NCBI GenBank assembly: GCA_028818225.1
Contig: JAPPOG010000051.1
Span: forward strand, 1 to 64,000
Direction of reading: 5' to 3'
Length of the DNA stretch: 64,000 nt
Origin: Gammaproteobacteria bacterium
GTDB lineage: Bacteria > Pseudomonadota > Gammaproteobacteria > Pseudomonadales > Pseudohongiellaceae
The translations under genes and the position numbers were made by a program. Under the pieces are notes generated by a model. It saw only the letters and a program-made list of their open reading frames with translations, was not told the origin of the DNA and did no database searches. Within the stretch, counting starts at the first letter, position 1. The number at the start of each line of letters is the position of its first letter. Of the stretch, positions 1 through 11,403 are shown piece after piece.

Positions 1-6
1 GTTTTA

Positions 7-252
7 TTGAAATTTATGAGCCAAGCTCCCCTCTCAGCAGCTAATAGCGGAGATCGCTGTGTTGTACTCGAAATAGCCTCGGAACCCGCCGAATTGAGGA
101 GTCGACTCTATGCGCTTGGCGTCATTCCAGGTTGCGCCCTTGAGATTCTGCGATTCGCTCCGCTGGGTGATCCAATGCAGGTAAAGGTGGGCGGAAGTTT
201 TATCAGCATTCGTAGAGCCGAAGCAGACATTATTAAGGTAGAAATCCAGTAG
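7..252 (+). CDS. feoA: FeoA-family ferrous iron transport protein
   Basis: 81 aa SH3-like FeoA protein (RSRLYALGVIPGCALEILRFAPLGDPMQVKVGGSFISIRRAEA); immediately upstream of feoB. Confidence 0.9.
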   Translation: MKFMSQAPLSAANSGDRCVVLEIASEPAELRSRLYALGVIPGCALEILRFAPLGDPMQVKVGGSFISIRRAEADIIKVEIQ

Positions 253-256
253 CACC

Positions 257-2377
257 ATGCGAAAAATAGCCCTTATAGGAAACCCAAATTGTGGCAAGAC
301 CACACTCTTTAACATTTTTACTGGTGCAAACCAGAAAGTTGGCAACTGGCCTGGAGTAACGGTAGAAAAAAAGTTTGGTTATTTTTCTATCAATGGCGAA
401 GAAGTGGAGCTGGTTGATCTCCCCGGCATTTATTCCCTCGAACAGGAACACAAAGGAGTAGACGAAGAGATCGCCTTCGATTTTATCGAAAATGGTGACA
501 TCAGCCTCATCGTCAATATAGTCGACGCAACCAATCTTGAACGCAGCCTCGTACTAACTCAACAGCTACTGGAAAAATCAATTCCGACGGTTGTAGCCAT
601 TAACATGCTCGATGTGGCCGAGCAACAGGGAGTATCGGTATCCCCACAGGCATTAGCCGAACGACTGAATATTCCAATTACTTCGCTGATCGCATCTCGG
701 AAGCATGGCATTAATGAGCTAAATGAAGCTTTGAGTGCTTTGCTTGCGGATCCGGACCAGGGCATTAGTCAACTAAAAATGGAAAACAAAGAGCAGTTGG
801 AAGACAAAATCTTGCAGCGCTATCACAAGTCACGCCAATTAGTAGACGGTGTAGTCGAGGTTAGCCCGACCCAACATAACCTCTCCGAAAGACTGGATTC
901 AGTAGTTCTCAATCGTTGGCTGGGTGTTCCCATCTTTTTATTAATGATTTATCTGATGTTTACCATTGCAGTGAATGTTGGCGCGGTATTTATAGACTTC
1001 TTCGATATTCTATTCGCGGCATTTCTGGTTGATGGTACGACGTGGTTATTGGAACAACTGTCGATGCCCGCGGTGGTTATCACACTACTTGCACAGGGAG
1101 TCGGTGGCGGTATAACACTGGTAGCCACCTTTATTCCTGTTATCGGTTTCCTGTACCTGTGTTTATCTTTTCTTGAAGATTCCGGCTATATGTCTCGGGC
1201 TGCATTTGTCATTGACAGACTGATGAGCGGTATCGGCTTGCCCGGCAATGCTTTCGTTCCGTTAATAGTTGGTTTTGGTTGTAACGTACCTGCGGTCATG
1301 GCAACACGAACACTTGGTCGGGATAGCGATCGGCTGATGACTATTTCCATGGCACCGTTTATGAGTTGTGGCGCCAGACTGACGGTTTATGCCCTGTTTG
1401 CAGCGGCGTTCTTCCAGGAAAATGGACAGAATATAGTGTTCGGGCTGTACCTGTTAGGTATTGGCTTGGCGATATTTACCGGCTGGATATTTCGTAAACA
1501 ATTATTCACCGGGGAAATTACACCTTCCTTCCAGGAGATGCCTGCCTATCACGTTCCTATAGTACGCAACATATTGTTGACCACCTGGTTTCGGCTGAAG
1601 GGATTTATCTTTCGCGCAGGCAAGACTATCGTAGTGGTGGTAATCGCTTTAAGTTTTTTGAATTCAATTGGTACTGACGGCAGCTTTAACAATGAAGATT
1701 CTGAGAACTCTGTACTCAGTGTAATTGGCAAGTCAATTACACCCGCTTTCGCTCCTCTCGGCATTACTGAAGAAAACTGGCCAGCAACTGTTGGTTTGTT
1801 TACCGGTATGTTTGCCAAGGAAGCAATCGTCGGCACACTTGATGCGCTCTATAGTGAGCCAGCAGAAGATGATGGTGATGGCAGTGCACCGGACTTAATA
1901 GCCGCCGCAAACGAGGCAGTCGGCACTATTGGCACTGAGCTGGCCGCATTAGGCGGAGCTCTGGTTGATCCTTTGGGCATTTCGATCGGCGATGTATCCG
2001 ATGTAGAAGCAGTGGCTGAGGAACAGGAAGTCAATACCAGCACATTAACCAATATGGCATCACTCTTCTCTGGTCCATTTGCAGCTTTTTGCTACCTGGT
2101 TTTTATTCTTTTGTACGCGCCATGCGTAGCCGTGCTGGGCGCAGTAAACAAAGAAGCAGGTTGGCGCTGGACATTATTAGTATTCAGCTGGTGCACAGGT
2201 CTTGCCTATATCACCGCTACTGTCATTTACCAGATAGGCACTTTTTCAGTTAATCCTATGTTTTCTTCAATCTGGATCGCAGCCATGTTGTCTATACTGA
2301 CTGTATTTATTCTTAACTTAAAAAGATTATCCAGTAAGATGGTGCCCAGGAACCTGATCCAGGCTGTTCAAATTTAG
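257..2377 (+). CDS. feoB: Ferrous iron transporter FeoB
   Basis: 706 aa; G1 motif GNPNCGKTTLFN, G3 DLPGIYSL, Gate domains with VPLIVGFGCNVPAVMATRTL and C-terminal TM helices. Confidence 0.96.
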   Translation: MRKIALIGNPNCGKTTLFNIFTGANQKVGNWPGVTVEKKFGYFSINGEEVELVDLPGIYSLEQEHKGVDEEIAFDFIENGDISLIVNIVDATNLERSLVLTQQLLEKSIPTVVAINMLDVAEQQGVSVSPQALAERLNIPITSLIASRKHGINELNEALSALLADPDQGISQLKMENKEQLEDKILQRYHKSRQLVDGVVEVSPTQHNLSERLDSVVLNRWLGVPIFLLMIYLMFTIAVNVGAVFIDFFDILFAAFLVDGTTWLLEQLSMPAVVITLLAQGVGGGITLVATFIPVIGFLYLCLSFLEDSGYMSRAAFVIDRLMSGIGLPGNAFVPLIVGFGCNVPAVMATRTLGRDSDRLMTISMAPFMSCGARLTVYALFAAAFFQENGQNIVFGLYLLGIGLAIFTGWIFRKQLFTGEITPSFQEMPAYHVPIVRNILLTTWFRLKGFIFRAGKTIVVVVIALSFLNSIGTDGSFNNEDSENSVLSVIGKSITPAFAPLGITEENWPATVGLFTGMFAKEAIVGTLDALYSEPAEDDGDGSAPDLIAAANEAVGTIGTELAALGGALVDPLGISIGDVSDVEAVAEEQEVNTSTLTNMASLFSGPFAAFCYLVFILLYAPCVAVLGAVNKEAGWRWTLLVFSWCTGLAYITATVIYQIGTFSVNPMFSSIWIAAMLSILTVFILNLKRLSSKMVPRNLIQAVQI

Positions 2378-2391
2378 GCGGAGTAAAAACT

Positions 2392-4326
2392 TTGTCAGAC
2401 TCCGATGCGCAGGTCTTCGCTAAACCTGTCTTCAGGCTTGTAGCAATCGCGTTTTTAATCGTGCTGCTACTTAAACTTTTTTTCGCAGCGGCTCTTGATC
2501 TCTACAGTGACGAAGTCTTTTATTGGCAGGCTTCTGCTTATCCTGCCCTGGCCTATAGCGACTTGCCTTTTATGACTTCTTTGCTAGTAGGTCTGGGTTC
2601 TGCCCTCGATCCTGGCAATGCATTCGCTGCCAGAGTTCTGTTTATAGTCCTGGGTTCAAGCATCCCCTTTCTGATCTACTGGTTAGCAATACCCATTACA
2701 AATAGACAGGAGGCGCTGGAAGCGGCGGGCCTGAGCTTATGCCTGCCATTGTCTGGATTTCTCGGATTATTGGCCGTTCCAGACGTACCACTTTTATTTT
2801 TCGGTATTCTCTCGGTAGGGTTTTTCGATCGCGCCTTGCGCAGCAATGAATTGAAATATTGGATGGCAACCGGCATTTTTGTTGCACTCGGCCTTTGTAC
2901 TCACTATCGATTTTTCCTCTATCCTGCTGCTGTAATTATTTTTCTTGGCTTCTATTCGCCGGCTCGAGTCCAATTCAAAAATCCTAAATTCTGGCTAACG
3001 ATACTTGTTTCGGCAATCGGACTAATTCCGATCATTTGGTTTAACTTGAACAACGAACTTAGTAGTGCGAGTTTTTACTTCCTTGATCGTCACCCCTGGG
3101 AATTTCAGCTAAGCGGCTTACTCCACGTTTTTAAGCAGGCCGGATTATCAAGCCCACCGCTTTATCTGATTTTTCTATTCACTGCGTACTTGATGTATGA
3201 GAAATCAAAACTTGATAATCGGAGTGCCGCTCTACTGTTAAGCATCGCATTAACCAATCTGCTGGTTTATCTAATTTTTGCTCCCTGGACCGATGCCACC
3301 AGCACCAGCATTCACTGGCCGCTATCGGGCTATATGCCCTTATTGGTATTTACGCCGTTTGCACTCAGGAAAACCTATCAATGGACTAAGGAGAAATGGA
3401 ATTTCGTGATTGCCACAAATCTTTGCAAAGCTATTCCAATGATTGGCTTTTCAGGAACATTGATCGCGCTTGTTGGCGTTGGATCGCAGGCTTTTCAAAT
3501 GCCCTTGCAAGCAATTGTTGGAACCGGCGTCCTATCCAATAAGATGGCTGGCTGGAGAGAATTTTCAATTCATACTAATACACTAATTCGAGAAGAATTC
3601 TCCGCTGCGAAGCCTATCATTGTTACTGACAACTACTACACAGCTGCTCAAGTGGAATTTGCTGGTATAGCTCAAGAAGTTTATACACTGGATCGCGATA
3701 AAGCGGTTAGAGATGGAAGATTTACCCAGTACGAACTCTGGGCGAAAGATGAAATGGCACTCGCTAACATCACTGGAAGACCGATGCTTTACATAAATGA
3801 AGACAGCACGCTGACCGTGCCTGACAAGCACGAACTATTATTCGCCATGTGCAGTTACGTGAATCAGATTGACCTCATCGATGAATTGATACTTTATAAC
3901 GGTGATAAATCTTTTAGCTTTTATCGGGCTGATAATTTGTTGGGTAGAAGCACCGCTTCTGCTTATAGAGCAACTCCCTGTCCATTTCCACCTCGGGCCT
4001 GGATCGATTTCCCCGAGGCAGACGAAACTCTTAGCGGCACAGTCAACGTAAGCGGCTGGGCCTACAATGAAGATATCGGGATTGAGCGTGTCGAATTAGT
4101 GATTAACAACGATATGATTGCTACGGCAAACTATGGCATGTTGAGACCCGATGTGGTGTCTGCCATGGGAGTTGGTACTGACCCAAACGCGCCTAATCTT
4201 GGTTTTAATATAGCATTTGACAGTACTGGTATTGACAACGGCAGAGCCGAGCTGGCTATTGACTTGATAAACCAGCAGGGGCACCGATCCCGCTATGGTA
4301 GTCGCTTAATCAGGATCGACAACTAG
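2392..4326 (+). CDS. ArnT/GT39-like membrane glycosyltransferase with C-terminal Ig-like domain
   Basis: 644 aa (TTG start); N-terminal LYSDEVFYWQASAYPALAYSDLPFMTSLLV motif of the PMT/ArnT family, multiple TMs, and a C-terminal soluble beta domain (GTVNVSGWAYNEDIGIERVELVINND). Confidence 0.8.
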   Translation: MSDSDAQVFAKPVFRLVAIAFLIVLLLKLFFAAALDLYSDEVFYWQASAYPALAYSDLPFMTSLLVGLGSALDPGNAFAARVLFIVLGSSIPFLIYWLAIPITNRQEALEAAGLSLCLPLSGFLGLLAVPDVPLLFFGILSVGFFDRALRSNELKYWMATGIFVALGLCTHYRFFLYPAAVIIFLGFYSPARVQFKNPKFWLTILVSAIGLIPIIWFNLNNELSSASFYFLDRHPWEFQLSGLLHVFKQAGLSSPPLYLIFLFTAYLMYEKSKLDNRSAALLLSIALTNLLVYLIFAPWTDATSTSIHWPLSGYMPLLVFTPFALRKTYQWTKEKWNFVIATNLCKAIPMIGFSGTLIALVGVGSQAFQMPLQAIVGTGVLSNKMAGWREFSIHTNTLIREEFSAAKPIIVTDNYYTAAQVEFAGIAQEVYTLDRDKAVRDGRFTQYELWAKDEMALANITGRPMLYINEDSTLTVPDKHELLFAMCSYVNQIDLIDELILYNGDKSFSFYRADNLLGRSTASAYRATPCPFPPRAWIDFPEADETLSGTVNVSGWAYNEDIGIERVELVINNDMIATANYGMLRPDVVSAMGVGTDPNAPNLGFNIAFDSTGIDNGRAELAIDLINQQGHRSRYGSRLIRIDN

Positions 4327-5280
4327 TGGAAGATCCAACGGGCGCAAGACTTCGACGGCTATGCGCCATTCATTACTTTCGTGAAGGCGCCATAATCGTA
4401 AATAACTGGTCTGAAAAGGCTTGCCGTCTTGACTGAACACCAAATCATCAACTTCGTTCACTTCCATAATGCCGTAGGTATAAGCAAGCTCCTTTGAATC
4501 GGACATGAACCCGCCAATATGAGTAAGGCTGATTGGATTTGTTGTGCTTAATTGATTATCAAGGTATGCCCCGTAAACAGAACTTGCTGCGTCCGCGCCA
4601 ACTGCGGGTGCCATGCCTGGTAAATAGACTCGAGTGTTTTCGAGTCCATAGCGCAGCAATGCACGCTGACCACCTCGAAAGTTAATCGAACGACCGAATA
4701 GATTGTCTGCTTCGATTAAACTCTGCATCGTATTGTCTTCCGTGCTGGCTACTATTGGATGCGCTGTTTCTTCTAGGACTGGCCGAGTGTCTTCGAAATC
4801 TGGTTCAACATTCAAACTCAAAAATCCCGGTACACCCGCTACCATATCAGCCATTAATTCCCATCGGTCAGCATTCTTTTTCCAGACTGAAACGATATGG
4901 CCGAATAAATAAGGGTTTTCGAGCGTGGGGTCTATTGCCTCATAGGGTCCTGCGGTTAATCCCAGATCGCCATCTCGCGAGACATCGATATAATGAGATT
5001 CCCAGGTAAGCTCATCAGCTTCATAGTCCGCAGTTCGATATTCCTCTAATGCATCCACAGGCCCTCTAGTTTCGCGAAACACTATAGACCCTTCGCCGAG
5101 AAACTCACGAAACGCGGCTGTGCGGCCTATCTCATTGGCCAGATCTGCATAGGATTGATCCGCAGCAGATAATTCGAGCCAGTATTGCAACTGACCGATT
5201 TCTTGCGCTACGACCAATTCAGGCCTGCTGATTACCAGACTTGAAAGTAGTAATAAAGCTAACTTGAGGCGATTTAACAT
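4306..5280 (-). CDS. Exported protein with two NTF2/DUF4440-like domains
   Basis: 324 aa, signal peptide; two similar halves ending FGHIVSVWKKNADRWELMADM and SYLRLWRLHESNEWRIAVEVL. Confidence 0.6.
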   Translation of the reverse strand: MLNRLKLALLLLSSLVISRPELVVAQEIGQLQYWLELSAADQSYADLANEIGRTAAFREFLGEGSIVFRETRGPVDALEEYRTADYEADELTWESHYIDVSRDGDLGLTAGPYEAIDPTLENPYLFGHIVSVWKKNADRWELMADMVAGVPGFLSLNVEPDFEDTRPVLEETAHPIVASTEDNTMQSLIEADNLFGRSINFRGGQRALLRYGLENTRVYLPGMAPAVGADAASSVYGAYLDNQLSTTNPISLTHIGGFMSDSKELAYTYGIMEVNEVDDLVFSQDGKPFQTSYLRLWRLHESNEWRIAVEVLRPLDLPLVVDPD

Positions 5281-5458
5281 AGAGCGGTGCGATAGCGTCG
5301 TTTTCCACTTTCTTTAAATGGTAATCGGAAAAATTGAGGAGAGATAGAGATAAATCGATCAAAAGTATGCATCTAACAGCTAAAGCGTTGATTTTGCGCG
5401 ACTTGTACTGAATATTAGGTTCACGCTTTCGATTGTCTGGAGTGGCCTGAATCGCTAA

Positions 5459-5944
5459 AATTCAGTCCTGCTTCATTTTATTGACGAAGCTCAGGCAATG
5501 CCAGAGGAAACGCTAAGCGCAATACACTTACTAACTCAAATTGAGGCAAGCACCGGAAAACACTTAAAAGTAGCTCTCTTTGGGCAACCTGAACTTGATG
5601 CGCTACTCAATCGTACTCTGTAAAAGCAGGTTAAAGATCTAATTAGTTTTCAATTTCAGATACCAGCCCTCGATCGTGACGGCGTAGAGTCATATGTAGC
5701 CCATAGACTTTCCAAGGCCGGTTATAACGGACCACACATGTTTACCACGGACGCTATCGATAAATTGTATGAGGGCAGCAAAGGCATTCCCCGCTTAATC
5801 AATATATTGAGCCACAAAGCATTAATGGTTGCTTATGGCAAGGGGGATCGCATCATTACCGGGCAGTATCTTGACCTTGCCATTAATGATACTGAGGTGA
5901 GCAAATCGAGAAAATCTCTGATTCAGCGCCTTTTTGCTGGTTAG
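5459..5944 (+). pseudogene. Truncated ExeA/MshM-type AAA ATPase remnant
   Basis: Frame reads NSVLLHFIDEAQAMPEETLSAIHLLTQIEASTGKHLKVALFGQPELDALLNRTL*KQVKDLISFQFQIPALDRDGVESYVAHRLSKAGYNGPHMFTTDAIDKLYEGSKGIPRLINILSHKAL...; Walker B present, Walker A half missing, in-frame TAA at 5621-5623. Confidence 0.8.
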
Positions 5945-6019
5945 ATTCTATCTCCCACTGTTGTATAGGATAGTCAAGACCTTATAATCTCCCATCCTCA
6001 GGCTCTCGCGGATAAAGCC

Positions 6020-6820
6020 ATGACTGAAGAACTATGGCAACAACTAAGAACTGAAGCAGAAGCTGTGATTCGAGAAGAACCGCTGCTGGCAAGCTATGTT
6101 TATGCCTGCGTGTTGAATCATGATTCACTGCAATCGGCTTTAAGTTTTATCCTGGCAAACAAACTATCAGATGATGTTATGCCAGTCGTTACAGTAAGAG
6201 AACTTTTTGACAATGCCTATTCTGCGTCTCCAGAAAATATTGAACATGCAGCCTGTGATATCAAGGCTGTCTACGAGCGGGACGCTGCAATCTGCAGTTA
6301 CTTACCAGTAATTCTTTATCTCAAGGGGTTTCAATCTATTCAAGTCCACCGATTGGCGCATTTCTTATGGAAAAATGATCGTAAAGAGCTCGCCCTCTTT
6401 ATCCAGAGCCGGAACTCAGAGGTGTTCTCGGTAGATATCCATCCTGCCTGTGTAATGGGACGTGGCATCATGTTTGATCACGCTACCGGAATAGTTGTTG
6501 GCGAAACTTCAGTCATTGAAGACAATGTTTCAATTCTGCAGCAGGTTACTTTAGGCGGCACCGGCAACGAACAAGGTGACCGTCATCCCAAAATTCGCTC
6601 TGGGGTACTGATTTCAACCGGCGCAAAAGTGCTTGGCAATATAGAAATAGGAGAAGGCGCCAAAATTGGTGCCGGCAGTGTTGTACTGAGCGATGTAGCC
6701 GCTCACACTACTGTCGTCGGAGTCCCTGCACGCGCTGTTGGCAAGCCTGGCTCCAAAGCACCGGCGGAAACAATGCAGCAGAATATTTTCGAAGACGAGT
6801 CCAATAGTGGCTTTCTATAA
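6020..6820 (+). CDS. cysE: Serine O-acetyltransferase
   Basis: 266 aa; SATase N-terminal helices and left-handed beta helix: DIHPACVMGRGIMFDHATGIVVGETSVIEDNVSILQQVTLGGTG. Confidence 0.93.
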   Translation: MTEELWQQLRTEAEAVIREEPLLASYVYACVLNHDSLQSALSFILANKLSDDVMPVVTVRELFDNAYSASPENIEHAACDIKAVYERDAAICSYLPVILYLKGFQSIQVHRLAHFLWKNDRKELALFIQSRNSEVFSVDIHPACVMGRGIMFDHATGIVVGETSVIEDNVSILQQVTLGGTGNEQGDRHPKIRSGVLISTGAKVLGNIEIGEGAKIGAGSVVLSDVAAHTTVVGVPARAVGKPGSKAPAETMQQNIFEDESNSGFL

Positions 6821-8227
6821 ATGTTCCTCAGCAAATTGCGCCAACGCGGAACGAGGCACACCTTGCAATAAAATTGTCCCCCCTTTATTGAATCCTTTAA
6901 ATCGTTCTGAAAGATAAGTCAGGCCGGAGCTAATTGGTGTCAGATAAGGGGTGTCAATCTGTGCCAGATTTCCGAGACAGATTACTTTAGAGCCATTACC
7001 AGCACGAGTGACAATTGTCTTGATCTGATGGGGTGTTAAATTTTGAGATTCATCGATAATTATCAAACTACTTTGGAATGATCGACCGCGAATATAATTT
7101 AAAGACTTAAACATCAGAGGTACTTTGTTTAAGACATACTCAACACTACTCGAACAATTTTCATCTTCCCAATGCAGTGCTTCAAGATTATCCGTAATGG
7201 CGCCCAACCAGGGTTCCATTTTTTCTTCTTCTGTTCCCGGCAGAAAACCAATATCTTCATCTAGTCCCTGGGTGCTTCGAGTAACGATTATTCGTCGGTA
7301 AACTTTCGTCGGCACTGTTTGCTCAATCGCCGCCGCCAATGCAAGTATGGTTTTTCCTGATCCCGCAGATCCGGTCAGGTTGACGAGATGCACTTCCGGA
7401 TCCATTAATAAATTTAGCGCCATAGCCTGATAGACATCACGAGGCTTTAGCCCCCAGGCTTCGGCATCCATGATTCGCTGTAAGTCCAGATGCAGTAGCG
7501 TCACAGTTTTATTATCCCTACTGAGTACTCGCGCAATAAAACCCGACTCATCTCGCAGAAACTGATTCGGATAGACTTCCTGGCCAAACAGAGAACGAGC
7601 AATTCGATGCAGGGTGACGCCGCTCTTCTGAATTGTTTCTACATCATCGACCCTATCCCAGAATGAACCTGTGAATTCCAGGTAACCGGTATTAAGATGT
7701 TCAATATCACTCAGAAGTTGATCGCTGTGATAATCCTGTGAATCGATACCACAACCTCGTGCTTTCAATCGTACATTAATGTCTTTAGTTACCAATACTA
7801 CTTTACGATCTGGGTAACTTTGCTTTAGAAAACCAACGTCATTCAATATTTTATTGTCATTTAGATGAGTTGGAAGCATGATCAGATTCTCTGGTGTTTC
7901 AGTCATCAAAACCGATAATGTACCTGCTTTTTCACCACCACTTCTTTGGATAACGACCCCATTTTCAACTTCTTCTGGACTCGCTCTTCCCAGCTGCTTA
8001 TCCAGTTCGCGTATCACCTGACGACAATCTGCGGCAATAGATTGCCGTCCACTTTTCAGCGAGTCGAGTTCTTCTAATACGGTTATTGGAATTACTACGT
8101 GGTGTTCGTCGAAATTAAGAATGGAGGTTGGATCGTGGATTAAAACATTCGTGTCTAAAACGTAAAATATTGGGTTTGAGGAGGTACTGCTGTCAACAGA
8201 GTTTTTGACAAGTTTCACTTCGCTCAT
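6815..8227 (-). CDS. PhoH-family protein with N-terminal PIN domain
   Basis: 470 aa; PIN domain YVLDTNVLIHDP and PhoH ATPase LTGSAGSGKTILALAAA, IIDESQNLTPHQIKTIVTRAGNGSKVICLGNLAQID. Confidence 0.92.
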   Translation of the reverse strand: MSEVKLVKNSVDSSTSSNPIFYVLDTNVLIHDPTSILNFDEHHVVIPITVLEELDSLKSGRQSIAADCRQVIRELDKQLGRASPEEVENGVVIQRSGGEKAGTLSVLMTETPENLIMLPTHLNDNKILNDVGFLKQSYPDRKVVLVTKDINVRLKARGCGIDSQDYHSDQLLSDIEHLNTGYLEFTGSFWDRVDDVETIQKSGVTLHRIARSLFGQEVYPNQFLRDESGFIARVLSRDNKTVTLLHLDLQRIMDAEAWGLKPRDVYQAMALNLLMDPEVHLVNLTGSAGSGKTILALAAAIEQTVPTKVYRRIIVTRSTQGLDEDIGFLPGTEEEKMEPWLGAITDNLEALHWEDENCSSSVEYVLNKVPLMFKSLNYIRGRSFQSSLIIIDESQNLTPHQIKTIVTRAGNGSKVICLGNLAQIDTPYLTPISSGLTYLSERFKGFNKGGTILLQGVPRSALAQFAEEHL

Positions 8228-8419
8228 AGTACTTGGAGCCCCTTATGATTCGAGTATGGCTGGTATCGTTTAGTTATCTTGTCTGTTTAACCTCCCTAGT
8301 ATCAGTGAATTTACAAACACGCTTATTAATTTTCTTCGGCCGTCATCGGCCCAGCTTTAGACTAGTGCGAGAATAAACTGGATTTAGAACTGAAGTTATA
8401 TGAACTGCTAAGTGTATGC

Positions 8420-9550
8420 TTATCCTGCGAACTGGATGAGTACGCCAGCGGCAATGGTCGAGCCAATGACACCGGCCACGTTTGGCCCCATCGCATGCAT
8501 GATAAGAAAATTATCGGGGTCGGACTCAATACCCACTTTGTTCGCTACCCTGGCAGCCATTGGCACGGCTGAAACTCCAGCAGCACCAATCAGTGGATTG
8601 ATTTTCCTTTCCGAAAACATATTCATGACCTTCGCCATCAAGACTCCGGTGGCTGTGCCTATAGCGAATGCAACCACTCCTAATCCAAGGATTCCCAGGG
8701 TCGCGCCCACCAGAAATTCATCAGCAATGAGTTTTGAACCGACAGACAAGCCTAAAAATATTGTAGCAATATTGATAAGTGCATTCTGTGCAGTGTCTGA
8801 CAAACGTGCAACGACACGACACTCCTTCATCAGGTTGCCAAAGCAAAACATGCCCAGTAGCGGTGCAGCACCAGGAACAATTAGCGCAACCAGGATTAGC
8901 AACAATAACGGAAACAGGATTTTTTCTGTTTGCGAAACTTCCCGCGGAAGCTGCATCTGAATAATTCGTTCGTCGTGAGTAGTAAGAGCACGCATTATCG
9001 GTGGTTGAATAAGTGGAACCAGGGCCATATAGGAATAAGCGGAGACAGCAATAGCCCCCAGTAATTCCGGCGCCAAGACACTGGAAACGTATATGGCTGT
9101 TGGACCGTCCGCCCCCCCGATAATGCCTATTGCTGCAGCCTGGGCCAGACTAAAGTCAAAGACACCAAGCTGGGTCATGGCCAGGGCGCCCAATAAGGTG
9201 GAGAAAATGCCAAACTGCGCCGCGGCGCCTAACAGCATGGTTCGGGGATTTGCCAGTAAGGGACCGAAATCCGTCATTGCTCCTATCCCCATAAAAACCA
9301 GTAATGGAAATATACCGGTATCCAATCCCATTCCTGCGAACTGGGCCAGCACCCCATCCCCCACGGCTATCTCGACTCCGGGAATATTTGACAAAATTCC
9401 GCCAAAACCAATTGGGATTAAGAGTAAAGGTTCGAAGCGTCTCGCAATTGCCAGATACAATAAGAACAGGCCTATCAGAATCATTACCGCCTGAGCGACA
9501 CTGATTTGATAGATTCCTGAAGATTGCCACAGCGCGGCTAACTGGCTCAT
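8420..9550 (-). CDS. oadB: Sodium ion-translocating decarboxylase subunit beta
   Basis: 376 aa; [45 protein letters not shown]; adjacent to oadA. Confidence 0.95.
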   Translation of the reverse strand: MSQLAALWQSSGIYQISVAQAVMILIGLFLLYLAIARRFEPLLLIPIGFGGILSNIPGVEIAVGDGVLAQFAGMGLDTGIFPLLVFMGIGAMTDFGPLLANPRTMLLGAAAQFGIFSTLLGALAMTQLGVFDFSLAQAAAIGIIGGADGPTAIYVSSVLAPELLGAIAVSAYSYMALVPLIQPPIMRALTTHDERIIQMQLPREVSQTEKILFPLLLLILVALIVPGAAPLLGMFCFGNLMKECRVVARLSDTAQNALINIATIFLGLSVGSKLIADEFLVGATLGILGLGVVAFAIGTATGVLMAKVMNMFSERKINPLIGAAGVSAVPMAARVANKVGIESDPDNFLIMHAMGPNVAGVIGSTIAAGVLIQFAG

Positions 9551-9566
9551 AAATAGTTTCGTTTGC

Positions 9567-11357
9567 TTAGTTGAGCGTCAGAAGGACATCGCCAACTTTG
9601 ACCGCATCTCCAGTATTCACAAGAATTTCCGCGACAACGCCGGTTTCCAATGATCGAATTTCTGTTTCCATCTTCATTGCTTCCAGCACGAGAATTACAT
9701 CCCCTTCCTCGACAGCATCACCAACAGAAACCAGAATATTAAATACGTTTCCAGCCAGTGGAGCAGGAATATCGATGGCCTCACTGCGGGAAGTAACAGC
9801 CACTGGTTTGGGTGGAACCGGCGTTGGAGATCCCAAGACCTCACCCAGATGAGATACATCACCACCATCGGTAACTTTCACCACATAGGATTTGCCTTCC
9901 ACTTCCACGGTGTACACACCCGCTTTTGCCTGCTGGTTTGATCCCGCTGGCACCAGGTCTTCTTCTGTTGGCGGCGGCTCAAAGGCATTGGGATTTTTTC
10001 GATTCTTGAGGAATTTCCACCCCACCTGCGGGAACAAAGCGTAAGTAAGCGTATCGTCTACTTCATTCTCAAGGGTGACACCCTCATCATTAGCTAATTC
10101 GAGGACATCTGCCTTTTGTTTTTCAAACTCTGGCTCCAACAAATCTGCTGGTCGACAGGTAATCGGTTCACCACCGTCAAGCACCTTTGCCTGAAGCTCA
10201 GCATTGACCGCTGCAGGAGTTGCACCATACTCGCCTTTTAATACGCCTTCGGTTTCTTTGGTGATATTGCGATAGCGCTCGCCCGATAACACATTCAATA
10301 CTGCCTGGGTTCCAACAATTTGTGATGTTGGCGTTACCAGTGGAATAAATCCGAGGTCCTCGCGAACTTTGGGAATTTCTTCCAATACCTCATCGAGTTT
10401 ATCGCTAGCATTCTGCTCCCTGAGCTGATTCTCGAGATTGGTGAGCATGCCACCCGGCACCTGGGCGACAAGAATCCGAGAATCAATGCCTTTGAGAGAG
10501 CCTTCAAACTTTACGTACTTCTTGCGGACTTCGCGGAAGTAGCTGGCAATTTCTTCCAATAGTTTTATGTTTAAGCCGGTATCTCGATCTGTTCCCTCCA
10601 GAAATGAAACAACAGTTTCTGTCGGCGAGTGACCGTAGGTCATACTCATTGAAGAGATAGCTGTATCGACATTATCAATGCCGGCCTCAATAGCTTTTAT
10701 GTAAGTTGGTGTCGACAACCCGGTAGTAGCATGGCACTGCATGTGAATGGGAATAGCTACTGTCTGCTTTAATTTGGTGATTAGCTCATAGGCTACATAG
10801 GGTTTGAGCAGGCCAGCCATATCTTTAATGCACAGCGAGTCAGCTCCCATGCTCTCAATGGAGCGCGCCATGTCCAACCAGCTGTCAATATTGTATACGG
10901 GACTTATGGTGTAAGACATGGTTCCCTGAGCATGTTTACCGTGTTTACGCACTGACTTGATAGCAGTTTCAAGATTACGCATGTCATTCATGGCATCGAA
11001 TACCCGAAACACATCAACACCATTAATTGCTGCTCGCTCTACAAATCTGTCTACCAGATCATCCGCATAGTGACGATAACCTAAAATATTTTGACCTCGG
11101 AACAGCATTTGCTGCGGGGTATTAGGCATCGCTTCTTTAAAGCGACGAATTCTTTCCCACGGATCTTCGCCAAGATAACGGATGCAGGCGTCAAAGGTCG
11201 CCCCACCCCATGATTCCAGAGACCAGAACCCAACCTGATCAAGTTTCTCGGCTATAGGGAGCATGTCGTCAATACGCATGCGCGTAGCGAACAATGACTG
11301 GTGCGCATCACGCAGAACCACGTCGGTAATACCCAGTGGAGTTTTGTTATCGCTCAT
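9567..11357 (-). CDS. oadA: Oxaloacetate decarboxylase alpha subunit
   Basis: 596 aa; [23 protein letters not shown], and C-terminal biotin attachment site [12 protein letters not shown]. Confidence 0.96.
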   Translation of the reverse strand: MSDNKTPLGITDVVLRDAHQSLFATRMRIDDMLPIAEKLDQVGFWSLESWGGATFDACIRYLGEDPWERIRRFKEAMPNTPQQMLFRGQNILGYRHYADDLVDRFVERAAINGVDVFRVFDAMNDMRNLETAIKSVRKHGKHAQGTMSYTISPVYNIDSWLDMARSIESMGADSLCIKDMAGLLKPYVAYELITKLKQTVAIPIHMQCHATTGLSTPTYIKAIEAGIDNVDTAISSMSMTYGHSPTETVVSFLEGTDRDTGLNIKLLEEIASYFREVRKKYVKFEGSLKGIDSRILVAQVPGGMLTNLENQLREQNASDKLDEVLEEIPKVREDLGFIPLVTPTSQIVGTQAVLNVLSGERYRNITKETEGVLKGEYGATPAAVNAELQAKVLDGGEPITCRPADLLEPEFEKQKADVLELANDEGVTLENEVDDTLTYALFPQVGWKFLKNRKNPNAFEPPPTEEDLVPAGSNQQAKAGVYTVEVEGKSYVVKVTDGGDVSHLGEVLGSPTPVPPKPVAVTSRSEAIDIPAPLAGNVFNILVSVGDAVEEGDVILVLEAMKMETEIRSLETGVVAEILVNTGDAVKVGDVLLTLN

Positions 11358-11403
11358 AGATGTGGCTCATACAATAATTTACTAAACAGTGCCCAATGCA
11401 CCA

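Noticed and set aside
8412-8960. 182-aa plus-strand ORF (and 9093-9494, 9304-9504)
   Set aside because: Antisense to oadB; the minus-strand frame is a clear OadB protein and the plus frames are low-complexity Pro/Ala/Thr/Ser translations.
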